Assembly: GCA_030272585.1 (NCBI GenBank)
Contig: BSYQ01000008.1
Coordinates: 1,054,001 to 1,118,000 of the forward strand
Origin: Bryopsis sp. KO-2023
Taxonomy: Eukaryota; Chlorophyta; Ulvophyceae; Bryopsidales; Bryopsidaceae
Length of the DNA stretch: 64,000 nucleotides
Direction of reading: 5' to 3'
Under the pieces are notes generated by a model. The model made no database searches. It saw only the letters and a list, made by a program, of their open reading frames with translations, and had not been told where the DNA came from. Positions 1 through 11,276 of this stretch are shown in pieces; positions within the stretch are counted from its first letter, which is position 1, and each line of letters starts with the position of its first letter. The position numbers and the translations under genes were made by a program.

Positions 1-940
1 CTTCCATATTAACAGATGTTCAAATCAATGCCATTAACCTTAATGCTCATTTTTTACCTCGATATTATGAAGAAAGATGCAGCCACCTTGCCCCCCACCC
101 CTTGCTTTGGCCCCCCCCCTTCCCCTTGAATCAGGGGCCCACCCTCCCTCGATCTTCTCCCTCCTTCACACCTCTCCCGCAACACCGCACCCCGTCTTGG
201 TCTTCTCTCGAGGCTACGGCTACGGCTTCGGCTTCGGCTTCGGGTCACCTGGTCAGATTGGGGCAAGGGGGCAATTCCAAAGAATCACCCCCTTGCCCCA
301 CAAGGAGACTGGCTGGTCAGTAGAGTATTAACATGATTGCAAAGGAAAAGAAACTTTGTTAAGGAATCGTTTTAGGAGGGGATGATAGAAAGTGAACATA
401 GTACCTTGCAGCAGGATGTCTTGAGCATTTGGGGCTCTTTCTTGCTCCTAGCAGTGTTGCGGGAGAGCTTCACATATAACCCCTTGGGCCCCCTTTAGCA
501 CTGTGTTGGGGGGAGCAGGGGTGGGGGCAACAATATACAAAAATAGAAAAAAACAGAACACATGAAATTTCAGAAAATTATAACACAAGGAATCTAGCAA
601 AGAGAAGAGACCGGTGCTCCTCAGTCCCCACATGACCTTTTTTTTTGCCCCCTTTCTTTTCTTCTCATTTCCCTTTTTTTTTCTGGCCACTTGAATTTTT
701 TCACAATTCATCACATCTTTTTTTTTGGGCTGGAATTTAGTTTTATTTTTCGGGAGTGATTCCTCACGCCAGTCTCTTCTCTTTCCATTTTTTTTTATGA
801 TTCCCTTTTTTTTCTCATCAATTCCTTCTTTTTGCTTCTCTTTCCTTTTTTTCATTATTTTTTTTTTCTATAGACATTCCTGCAACAATCGAGCAATCTA
901 TATATATATATATTTTTTTTTTCCTTTCTTCTGGTGTTGG
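1..940. repeat. Extra truncated copy of inverted-repeat material
   Basis: This stretch is the reverse complement of about 48600-49545. It matches through the hexamer repeat (209-243 here, 49293-49336 there), the C/T-rich block around 470-550 and the T tract after 640. It is a second copy of the same module that recurs at about 3265-3500, so the left side holds this module twice and the right arm once. Reading frames inside it (Arg-Ser repeats on the minus strand) are shared between copies, but I see no complete gene. The match was judged by eye and percent identity was not computed. Confidence 0.8.
209..243 (-). repeat. Hexamer microsatellite (Arg-Ser codons on minus strand)
   Basis: A short run of ggctac/ggcttc hexamers. 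On the minus strand it reads as alternating Arg-Ser codons. The inverted copy at 49293-49336 has more units, so the two copies differ in repeat number. Confidence 0.8.
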
Positions 941-1239
941 GCCCCCAGAGGACAAATCCGCAATGTTGTCACAGGAGTGTTTCAGATCCATTTGTCCAGT
1001 CAGACGCCTTAACCACCTTCACCAAGACAAACAGCACAACATGTGAGTGTGGTCGAACAAATGTGCCAAAGCCACACCTTTCATGTGCGCAATACAAAAC
1101 CCCGCAGAAAACTACAAACAAGCAATGAGTCTGAAAACCAGCAAGCGTGAGTGTTGCCAAGAAATTGGAAATCATATCAGACAATCACACCGAACTACAG
1201 AAGCTGATCTGAAAACAATAAATAAAACAACATTAATAC

Positions 1240-2620
1240 GGAAAAAAAAAGCTTACCATCTCACGCTCCAGCTCCATCATTTCCCAAAGCTCTCGGCCGA
1301 TGCTGAGGGGAAACAGCCCCCATGGGGACGGTTAGATGACTCGTGGTCACATTTGATGTAATTTGAAAGTGGCCACGCTGGAAATTATCGGTGACAGCCA
1401 CTCCCAAGGCATTTCTCATCTTGGCATTCCGCAATTTGGTCCCAAACCTGCAGCGTTCGATCCCCATGAATCTGAGTGAATTCGCGCACCTTGTTCATAG
1501 GTATTCGGGGAGTAAAATTTTGACAGCTCCCTAGGAATGTAGATGGACCTGGAAGACCACTCAAAAAGAGGTCAGGTCAGACTTGGGGGACATAGCAGTG
1601 AAGATGGTTTGCAGATGCAGACATCAAACAATGAACAGAAAATCAATAAACGTTTGATAAATATATTTTTATGAATGTTCAATTTGAATGAATGTTTAGC
1701 TTACAATTGGAAACTCTTAACAGTTGCATCTAAGATAAAGTGAGCCTAATAGAGAATCCCTTGTGAGTATATATGTGCATGTATATCAATTTGATATGTG
1801 CATCACATCAGCCTGTTTCTGGCATCGACAGATAGTGGAGTCCTTCTCTGAGGCTACGGAATAGTCACCTGGAATCGTCACCTCCAAGATTTATGAAAGC
1901 AACTTGAGCCTGCAGATCCACGCCACAATTTGCAGTTGTACCCTGTATCCACAAAATCAGCAGTACTATCTGATAGTACTTCACTTTGCGATGTGCATGA
2001 CTCTCGAAGAATCTCTTGCTTTCCCGATTTTTCTCTTTCGATGCAAAAATCTACAAGCCAATTATTAGGGGTGAGATTGAGCTCAGATAGGGCCAGAACA
2101 ACAAATAATAACAGGGTACTACAACAGGCTGCTCCTTTCGGTGAATTGGCACCTTCCTAATACTGCGCCAGCAAATTAAATAAATAATAAATGTCCATGT
2201 TGAAAGAAATTAAAATGTTCTTGTCTATTTCTGTGGCGGTCAATCTATAGGACATTGTTACTTGAACTGATTGATATCTTGTTCTGGCCAAGACTATTTT
2301 CCCAGATATTGGAATCTTTTGGAATTAGTCTTCCTCTGTACTCAAGCTGTGCTGTCTAACATGGTATATTTATGCATCAAATGCCAAAACTTCCTTCGCT
2401 GGGTGAACCAGTATCAGAAACAACAAGGAGCATGCCACTGCTGCTTCCCTCCCTTTTTCTTTTGCGTGAAAGCAGCTCACCTTAATTCCATCTTTGAACC
2501 TCACAGCAGAATCGTAAAGGAAGCAACTGTCCACATCAATTCCACTATATCCACAACCGACGACTTGACCCTCTCCTTGAAATTTAGCTGCCCAAATGGG
2601 ATGTGCCAATGCAGAATCGA
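1240..2620 (-). pseudogene. Subtilisin-like (S8) protease remnant, left-arm copy
   Basis: This is a decayed peptidase S8 gene read on the minus strand, homologous to the remnant at 50400-52740. Near 2530-2600 the frame reads like the S8 aspartate motif, but the catalytic position is Tyr (GCGYSGIDVD), whereas the right-arm copy has Asp there (GCGDSGIDVD). Near 1270-1480 it keeps an in-frame PA-domain exon (VERGDCRFGTKL followed by ALGVAVTDNFQ). The exon with the catalytic His and the exon with the Ser motif were not found here. With Asp replaced and two catalytic exons absent, I regard it as non-functional. Family assignment is confident; intron limits were not worked out. Confidence 0.7.
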
Positions 2621-2929
2621 CGCACCACTTTCGTCCTTGGGAGCCATGCCAGACTGTGTAATTCCACTAGCATGCAAAATTGTGGAGCTGAGTTTTTAGG
2701 GTGAATCCCGTGTACTGATAATTGGGTGTCAAAAAGGGCTCTTGCAGGGCAGAGGACCTAGCACCACAAAAGAAAAATAAACACCTGGAAATGTTAACAT
2801 CTTTCACCAAGGAATTTCAGAACACTTTTTCACACACAGAACTTTTCAGTGCAGACATGCACTTCACAATACGGACAAAGACATACCTCCATCACTGCAT
2901 GCCCCTCAGCAACTGAGGTGACTTCTTCT

Positions 2930-3250
2930 CTGTTTCCACAACCTTGGCTAATTTTTGAATTTGGGGTCCTTGTTTTGGCTGGTCGAGGTCAGCTAAAGCT
3001 TGGAGATGGCTTTACAAATCTTCCCACTTTCAGCATTCTTCTGGGCCTAACCAATATCAAAACACAGGATCCAATCACCACATATTCCCACAATTGAGAA
3101 ATTGGACTCTAATTGGTTCTGCAATCCCATGACAGCCATACAGCGTTCAGGGCCCCATTGAGTAAGCTTTTCCTTGTGCATACCTGTCTGAGGTTGATCT
3201 GCAACACTCTGGCTCCGAACATGGGGCAACATGCATGAAAGTCGTCTGTC
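2930..3250 (-). pseudogene. Kinesin-14-like motor fragment (3' exons)
   Basis: On the minus strand this matches the distal motor exons of the kinesin-like copies at 44.4-59 kb: the end of the motor (ARVLQI-type segment near 3200) and the following exon that begins AQKNAKSGKI. It includes the same splice-like junctions. It is cut off at about 3250, where C/T-rich module sequence begins abruptly. No upstream motor exons are present, so it is a fragment inside the left inverted arm. Confidence 0.6.
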
Positions 3251-3404
3251 TTTGAGGTTGCTATTAACCCCTTGGGCTCCCATTGGCATTGTTTGGGGGG
3301 GAGCAGGGGTGGGAGCAACAATATACAAAAATAGAAGAAGAAAAAAACACATGAAATTTTAGCAAATAAAAACACAAACAAGCAAATCCTTGAGAGAGAA
3401 GACC

Positions 3405-4920
3405 GGTGCTCCTCAGTCCTCACATGATCTTTTTTTTTTTGCCCCTTTTTTTTCTTCTTCTCATTTTTCTCTCTTTTTTTTTCTGGCCATTTGAATTTTT
3501 CCACAGTTGATCACAGTTTTTTTTTTCGGCTGATTTTTTTTTTTTTTTATATTTTTTTGAAGGGGGGGGGAGTGATTTCTCACACCGGTCTCTTCTCTCC
3601 CCTTTTTTTTTGTGCTCCTCTTTTTTTTCTATCTTTCTCTCTCTTTTTTTTCTGAAAACTGGATGCCTTTTGACTTTTGTAAGTGGCACCTGTCATCCGT
3701 CTGAGCTTGTTTCGTAAAGAAGCGATTTTTTCTGCATCCATTTATTAATTTCTTTTTCTCTCTTCAGCGTCATTGATGCCTTTTTTTTTCTCTTTCTCTT
3801 TCTCTTTCCTTTCCTTTTTTTTTTTTAGTCCTGCTACATCATCTTTGTTCTCTTCTCTTCCCTTCATTCATTCTTTTTTTCGTATTTTTTTTTCCCTTTT
3901 TTTTGCTGATACTCTTAATTCGCCTTGCATATTAAAAAATCATGTTAATCTAACGCGTTCTGATCACCAACATGACAATCGAGTTTTTTTCCATTTCTCT
4001 TCATCAATTAGCCGACGTTGGCTTAATGCCACAAATGCAAAAATCTTGCCCTGTGTGCCTTCCTTCAGCTCAGATCCTAAGCAACTATTCCTAAAAAAAT
4101 TCTCATTCATCAGCCCTTGGATATTTTTGATCAGAATCTATCTACCAATTCCTCTCTTTCTTTTTTGAATTTTTTTGTCACGAGGTCTACTTTTTTTTCT
4201 GTATCCTACCATCATTTTTTTTTCACTCCTTTTTTTTTCTCTTAATTCTTCCTGTCTTCATACTTTTTTCCCAATCTCTGCAAGTTTGTTTTCTGTATTC
4301 TACCATCATTTTTTTTTTCACTCCTTTTTTTTCTCTTAATTCTTCCTGTCTTCACAATTTTTTTTCCAGTCTCTACAAGGTTTTTTTCTGTATCCTACCA
4401 TCATTTTTTTTTCACTCCCTTTTTTATTCTCTTTTCCTGCCAACTACAACAAACTATGCTCTGCACCAGTTCATATTGTTTCGTTTGCGTGTTTTCTCAA
4501 GTCTGTGTGCGATCGTCTTCATGTCTGTCAGGTGGAAAAGCGATTCTCAGCACGATCCCAGAAAACCGATAAATGTTTGCCTCTTTTGCTTCTTCTGTCT
4601 TCATATAAAGACAAATGTGGAGAAAAGCATAAAAATTAATTTATAATTATATACATTTAAATTTTATTACATGTTATACATTACACGTATTTTAATTTAT
4701 AAAAAAAGTTTAAATATAGTTTATATTTTTTTTTCCTGTTTATTTTTTTTCTTTTTTTTTTTCCTGTTCCTAGTTTTTTTATTCATCTTTTTTTTTCTAT
4801 TTTTTTTTTTTTTTCAAATTTTTTTTCAACTTTTTTCTTTTAATCCTTTTTTTTATCTTTTTTTATATCTTTTTTTTTTTCTTTTTTTTTTTTTTCATGT
4901 TCCTTTTTTCATTTTTTTTT
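3405..4920 (+). repeat. T-rich low-complexity tract
   Basis: Long T runs separated by short C/A-containing spacers. On the right arm the same material appears as A-rich DNA (about 47600-48900). Open frames here encode only Phe/Leu/Ser-rich or Lys/Glu-rich peptides and are not counted as genes. Confidence 0.85.
4190..4440 (+). repeat. Tandem repeat, about 95-base unit, 3 copies
   Basis: Three copies start near 4199, 4293 and 4388. Each contains ctgtatcctaccatcat, a T run, cactcc, another T run, then attcttcctgtcttc (the third copy is shortened). The unit resembles, in reverse complement, the Lys-rich repeats at 47660-47800 of the right arm. Confidence 0.75.
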
Positions 4921-7433
4921 TCAACTCCCACAGTCGAGTCAGTCGGATCCATCCACATCCAGCTGCAGCGTGAAAACGATGGACTCCTGTTCAATCTCCA
5001 AAGACAAGGCCCGTCCTCCGCGTCTTGACAAGAGGAAAAAAACCACCAGTGCTCGACGTTATGAAGAAGCGCATTCCGCAAGATATCGTGCCTTCGAGGT
5101 GATACATGCCGTCAGGTCGCCACCTGTATCGCAGATCTTGATCGATTCCACATGATCGATTAATAATTGGCAGCCGCCGAATGCCAGAATCGAACGGTAT
5201 GATCTTGTTTTGTTGGGTAGCCAGCGCTCTTCAGAAACCTGCGGAGCCACGAGCAAAATCAGGCGCCGCCGTTCTGCACACCGTCGTGTTTCAACCTCAA
5301 ACAGTCGTTACTGCACAGACCAATGAAATAATTTACCTGGTCATTCAAAGCATGCATCAACACTTGCACCAGAACCGCGAAGACGCGGTTTCCTAAGTTT
5401 CTTTCCGTGCATCTTGTGCTTCAAGTGAGTGACCTTTACCAGGCAGGCCAAGGTGCGACCATCGAAACCAGCGAAAGGGTACGTCTTAGTGATCTCAAAG
5501 TGTGCTAGTACCATTCATCGCGCTGCATGGAGAACTCAAACACTTATCCGTCTGGAACGACACGAAAAAGATGCCCTTCAAACACGTTCTGTCGTTTTCT
5601 ACTACCATTTTCACTTCTGGAGACGTCTCTGTGCGAACAGACCTGATGCTTTGGACTCACCTGTTGAACAAAGCAATCCACAGTTTCCGCCACTTGTTCG
5701 ACACTAGTGGCACCAGTACTGTCGGTCGATTCTGAACACTGATGCACTGAAAAAAGTCAGAATGTCAGAAGTGTTGTTTCATCAAGGGTCGATGAAACAA
5801 ACAACATTCAGTGCCCAAGTTTCGATCTGCGACTCACAATATGTCGTGGGTGGCTCCTAAGAGGGGGCTGCAGTGAAAACTGTCGACGTTAGCAAAATAC
5901 AACGACTCCGCGGCGGAAAGGCGACTTCAGGCGACATCCCCAATGTTGTGGGGTTTGAGTTTGTGTTGGTCGTGCTGTGTGAAGTTGAAACCAAAGGGTG
6001 CCAAAACCTGCAAGCAAAAACAATCGAACAAGCTGAACACAAAGATAAACATTTTCACAACCACACCACACTCCACCACACACACAGGGCAGGACGAACA
6101 CAACACAACCCACAGCACCGACGGTACGCCACACACCCCTCCCAAGACGACTAAAGCTATCGTGCGGGGCGACGATAGGTCGCGCTGCCTTGCCGAATGT
6201 TCCCCTTTCTCTTGATGGCCCCCTCTCTGGATGAATGCTTGCGTGGTTTCTCTTGAAAAATGGCTCGTTCACCCAGGAAACACAAAAAGCCCAAGGCCGC
6301 GTGCAGCAAAAAGCGCGCGTGGTACCTCCAGCGGACGTGGAATGATGTTGTTGACCTTTTGCAGTACCGCACGTGGTGCTGGACACACTCTCTCGCGCAA
6401 CGATTCTGAAAATTGGTTCGTTCATTGGTTTTGGAGGCAAACCACCAAACTGTTGTTTTCTTTGGTTGCTTGCTTTTAGGAAAGTTTAGGCAATTTACAA
6501 ACGCTCAGAAGAATGCTGCTGCTCGACTGAGCGAGTTACCCTCAGATTGGAGATTTTCTGGGAGTTACAAATCGGTTTCTCACAGACAATCCAAGCATTG
6601 TACATGAGGCATCTCTTGGCGCTTCGCCACAAATGCAACAATTACAAGTTTTCCAAATACAAGTTCTCCCCGACAAAGCCCGCTACACCTCCCGAATCAC
6701 TTCACAACGCCAGACTAGAGTCAAGCTCAACAGATCTCAAAATCCATTCCTTTCAAACAAAACAGAAACAAACATCGCACCCAATGCCCCTCGAATCTTG
6801 AATATTTTCAAAAAAAAAATGGTGTTGGAAAACACCAAACGAAATAAGGGCTTGCATGAAATGCTCAATGATGAACACAGAAACAAAAAACAGGGTCAGA
6901 GTTCCTGCTGTCGTTCTATTGTGAGTCCTCCAATTTTCACCCTTCTAATCATAGCTTCTATATATATATGTAGAAAAAATTTCCTAGCAATAATAATCAT
7001 TCCAAGCAGACTTGGAAACCAGATTCACAACAGTAGTGGCTTAATAATGTACATTCAAAAGGCGCCGCCCCTTGGACTCTCCCTCCTTTGTTCCAACCTC
7101 GCTTTTGTAGATGCTTTTGAAAGTCTACAAAAAGAAATCACAAACCAACAGAACAAATCAAAAACACAACAAATCCAAATCTAACAAATTCCCCTCCCTG
7201 CCTACTTACAATATATATTTTTAATATGTATCTACATCCTGTAAAACATGTGAAATTGACGGCATTATCAGCTTGTTTTAAAACAAATCACACATCCATG
7301 TGTTTGGATGTAGAAATTTAGGTAGGCTTGTTCATCAGCCAACAGGAGATCATAGAAATGGAAAGAAAGAAGGGAGATTTCCTTTCGAATTCAAACTTCG
7401 TGCATGAGCGATGAGAAATATGGGCTGCAAGAA
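4921..7433. other. Unassigned non-repetitive interval
   Basis: This 2.5 kb stretch lies between the left inverted arm and the copper monooxygenase gene. It has more even base composition than its left flank and several short open frames on both strands. None matches a family I recognise. On the minus strand, 5060-5750 has several segments that could be small exons with AG/GT borders (for example one ending near 5249-5250 and a frame containing ITKTYPFAGFDG near 5450-5500), but no consistent model could be built. An A/C-rich low-complexity patch lies near 6040-6110. I see no RNA gene. Confidence 0.3.
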
Positions 7434-10400
7434 CTAAGAATGTGAAGGCACCTTTCCACAGTGGCGTTCGGCGGTGTGCTCCATAGGGACTGCCTCCAAT
7501 GGATACTTGATTTCCCCATCCTTGATGGCACGCTTCATGAGATAGCATCCCATCCTGTTATACACAACCTTCGCGCACTCTGAAACAACAGAGAAAAAAA
7601 AGTGTCAAAATCAAAAAAAAAATCCAGAAGATGAAGGAGACGCTTCATAGTTCCAATGCAGAAATAAACAACCATACCGAAAAAAACATACTGACAAACT
7701 GAAAAACAACCAGCATTTTGCATGACCCCAAAGCAAAACCTTTCTGATGGCTTCAGTCAAGGGTATTCACCGCAACATGTCGATACTGAATGAACGCTAC
7801 ATCTTTTTTCACATGACAGTCACACAAACATGATCATATCCTACCCTTGGAGCATTCCAGGTCCTCTTTGTCGTTCAAATTGGTCATCAAAACCATCGAC
7901 AGCTTCTCCCCACAAGCCTCCCCCAAATCTTTCACCGTATCAGCAACAGCTTCATTGTTGATCTCCAGGCCGCCACCTTCAATGCCGGACTCGTCGCACA
8001 CCAGCTCCCCATCGAAATAGGCACGCCTCCAAGCTGGAAAACTGGTGTCGAGCTGTGGGAGCTGAAGGATGTCGGTGATGGAAGAGGTGGAGACGTACTG
8101 GTCATCATCGAGCTCCCCCACGTAGCTGGGCCCCTTCAGAAACTTGTATTTGATCGCTTTCTCTGGGTAAACTGAGCACACGACAGCGTTTGCCCTTACC
8201 CACACAATGTCGATTCCTCGTATTGGAAACTGAATCAAAGAAAATGCTCGAACTTCTCTTATTTTTTACTGATTTTCTTCTTGAAAAATGGGTAAGAAAA
8301 GCTTCTTATTCGTGTTTCATTTTCTTTTCTTTTCTTTTTTCTTTTTTTTTTTTTTGGGGGGGGGGCGGGGATGTGCGATGCTTCAACTCACATGCCAGGA
8401 TATTGAAGCACATTTCCTCCCTGGACCCCAATCCACCGACTGTCACTTCATCCCTGTTCTTAGTGTTGTACAAGCAGGTTGTGGCCACGTAGTCGCCATC
8501 GTACAGCTTCACTGGGTCAATCTTAAAATATTTCTGACCAATGAAGCTCCAACTGTCATCTCGAGCAACATCTCCATCCTGTAAAAACAAAAAATACGAC
8601 AGTCCAAATCAGCATTCCAGTTTTTGTTTTGAACGAAATGATGACAGCCCAAATCAGGGGTTTAATTGGACACCTTCATTGTTCATTTTTTATTCGATAT
8701 AGTTCAAAAAAATTTAGTTAAAATTTAGTTTAGTTTTGTCGTTTTTTAAGAGGCAAAAAAAATATGAAGCAAAAAAAAAAAAAGAGGAGCCAAACACATT
8801 GCATCAGTTGGATGACCCAATTACGCAATTCCAATCGATTACCCCATTATATTACCTTTTCCAGATCGCCTAGGTCCAGCGATGTAGCTGGTTTCCTTTG
8901 GTCTGGCTTGCCCTTGAGTTTCTCTGTGAAGATGCGGCGGCCCGTCAAATGCATGTGGGGAAAGAAAGCGAAAACAGTGACGCCATCTGGAGCCAATTCT
9001 TGATCCACTTCGATTTGAAACACTGTCGAAGAATAGAACTTCGTCTTCGGAGGGATCCTCCCCACGTCCATTTGCGTTCCGGTCAGAAGCACCCCAGCCT
9101 AATTTCTCAGAATAGAATCCACAACACTTTTAGAAAGGGGGTCACCCAATTGCAAAGAGCCACCAACTATGAAAAGGGGGTAGGATCTGTATTATGTGAG
9201 GAAAACCTTAAAAAGCTCCTCCCCCCCCCAAAAAAAAAATAATAAAAAAAATAAATAATAATAATAATAATAATAATAAACAAATAAATGTAAAGAAAAA
9301 AAGCTGGGTGGAGGGAGGGTAGAAGGGAGGGGCTGGGATGGTTTTCAGAAAGCACCTCAAATTCTCTGGGGGAAGTCGTGACATGAAGCTTCATGCCACT
9401 GGCATCGGTGTGGCCCTCTTTGAACAACGGGTTATCGTAGTGCATTTGAAGGTGCAGGCCCACCCGGCCGGTCCCCTTTCCGATGGGAATTGCAGCATTC
9501 AAGGGGAGCGCATAGGGTTCTACAAAACGAAACAAACTGTAATTGAGGATTCCAATCCTCTTATTTTTTTATCCTTTTATACGCCGAAACGCATGACCCT
9601 GTTAACATTTTTATAAAAAGTACATATATATATACCAGATTTGGGAAAACAAAGAGCAGGGGTGTTCCAAATCAACTGCAAGGTAAACGATTTGAGTCAA
9701 ACTTTTGAGGAAACATGACAGTGTGCAGCTCACCGGTGCCGGGAGCCCAAATGAAGATGGATTCCAAGCACTCCACATTCATAGTATCGTTGGGGATGAC
9801 CCCTGGCTTTTCGACTCTTTCACTGCAGGAGGCCACCGTGAAATGATGCACCATTTCCTCGTTGTCCAGCAGCGCTTCCGCTCCAACCACATAATAGACC
9901 TTATCATCATCCTGCAATCCAACAGAAACAGAAAACAGAGCTGTTTTTCCATATGCCCCCAGACAAGGAAGATGTACAACCCACTGCTTAAACAAAACTG
10001 CTTTGACTCGAAGTGAATCTAGTTTCACACCATAGAGGCAATTCTTTGAAAATTGAATATTCTTTTTTTCTCGTAAAAAAGAAAGAAAGAAAGGAGTGGC
10101 GTGGCTCACCGGCAAGTCTAAGTTCAGCCTGTAATCCACGTATGTGGTTTCCTGAGGTGGGACAGTCTGGGGCAGCATGGGGTATTCCAGCGTGAGTTGA
10201 TCCTCACCCTCGTTGTAGAATTTGACTGGCTCCAGAGGCTCAGCTGACCTGCCAAGCAAAAATATATATTTGTGTTTCTGGCAAGGTGAACCTTTTTGAT
10301 AAAAAAAGGTCAAGCCAGGCAATCATCCCAACACTTCCAGCACTGGCTTAATATAATTAGTTAGGAAAGGAATCTTTGAGCGATGGGGATTTTTTCAAAT

Positions 10401-11276
10401 TTTCAAAAGTTATGTCCAATTCTTACCTGCAAAGTTCCTCCAGGTCCTGATCTGGAAGCTGCTTGGAATGAGGAACCCCTGGATGACTCACTGGCCAGTC
10501 AAGCATCCATTGTGGGGATGAGGCCCCCTGCATCCGACACATTCAGCATAAGATTGGGTTCTCTTATTCCTTCCCATTTTTTCCGCAAACAGAATAGTAA
10601 GGTGATAATAAAGGGAAATCGGGATCAGTTTCTGAACCCCTCTGCAAACACTGTTAATCAAAACATCGGTCGCGGAAAAATCCAAAAACATTCGTAAGCG
10701 AAATGAAGCAATACAGAAACAACCATCGAGATTCAAACTAACAATAACAGCCACAGAAAGCCGCCATGGAGCGCCGCTACCTCTCTCCAAATGCAACACG
10801 GGTCGCCGAGCTCATGCCCATTGCTGAAACCGTCGCCGTCCGAATCCTTTTCGCAGAGCTCTTTCGTCCATTTCACACCGGCATCGCTCAAATCCTGAAA
10901 CGCATATATATCAAACAGATGCATCAGGAATCCCAAAGACACACAAAAAAAACACGCAAGCCGCCCCCGCCCCCTCCTTCGAATTCGCTCCTCCGGACTG
11001 CGTTGAATCGGCACCCGACCCCTCCTATCATTGTCTTCCTTCTGGCGTATGTACCTGACCGAATGGGTTGAGTCTCGGTGTTACGGCCCCCCCAGCGCAA
11101 GATTCATGGCCGATGCCTTCGCACAGATCGCCTTCGCCGCAGTTGGGGTCGCCAGTGGGGCAGCGAACGATATCACCATTGGGAATTCTCGACCGGTAAT
11201 GTTGTCGAGCATCCGCGAGGCCCGCTAGGAACAGGAGGCCGCAGAAACAAAGGGCTAAAGAATGGGAGGGCGCCAT
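7434..11276 (-). CDS. Secreted temptin-like / copper type II monooxygenase
   Basis: Ten exons join in frame to 606 residues: 11276-11055, 10894-10781, 10527-10427, 10248-10110, 9911-9734, 9519-9356, 9098-8856, 8578-8392, 8171-7845, 7579-7434. All junctions are GT-AG and all phases agree. An N-terminal signal peptide is visible (hydrophobic about residues 5-21). Residues about 24-145 form a temptin-like Cys module (DSDGDGFSNGHELGDPCC at 91-108, then SHPG). From about 150 it is a DBH/PHM-type ascorbate-dependent copper monooxygenase: His214-His215, HLQMHY with His278, HMH (His354/His356) and a Met ligand in REEMCFN (Met443). By family knowledge this hydroxylates an amine or peptide-like substrate with O2 in the secretory pathway; the substrate is unknown. 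Start: the first ATG before the signal peptide. Confidence 0.92.
9232..9290 (+). repeat. AAT/AAAT microsatellite in monooxygenase intron 6
   Basis: A run of aataataat units with interspersed aaat sits inside the intron between exons 6 and 7 of the copper monooxygenase gene. It is followed by an A/G-rich patch. Confidence 0.8.

Larger units (their letters stand above)
963..4750. repeat. Left arm of a large inverted repeat
   Basis: Reading this arm rightward gives the reverse complement of about 52617 down to 47370, in the same block order: PA-domain subtilase exon, subtilase upstream part, kinesin 3' exons, C/T-rich module, long T tracts, then an AT-rich end (4560-4750 against 47370-47540). 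Blocks such as 2340-2460 look about 90% alike by eye. The arms are not fully collinear: 1500-1640 has no counterpart, and about 51530-52100 of the right arm is missing here. The outer breakpoint at about 963 falls just before the exon that carries the catalytic-serine motif in the right arm, so this copy lacks it. Confidence 0.85.
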
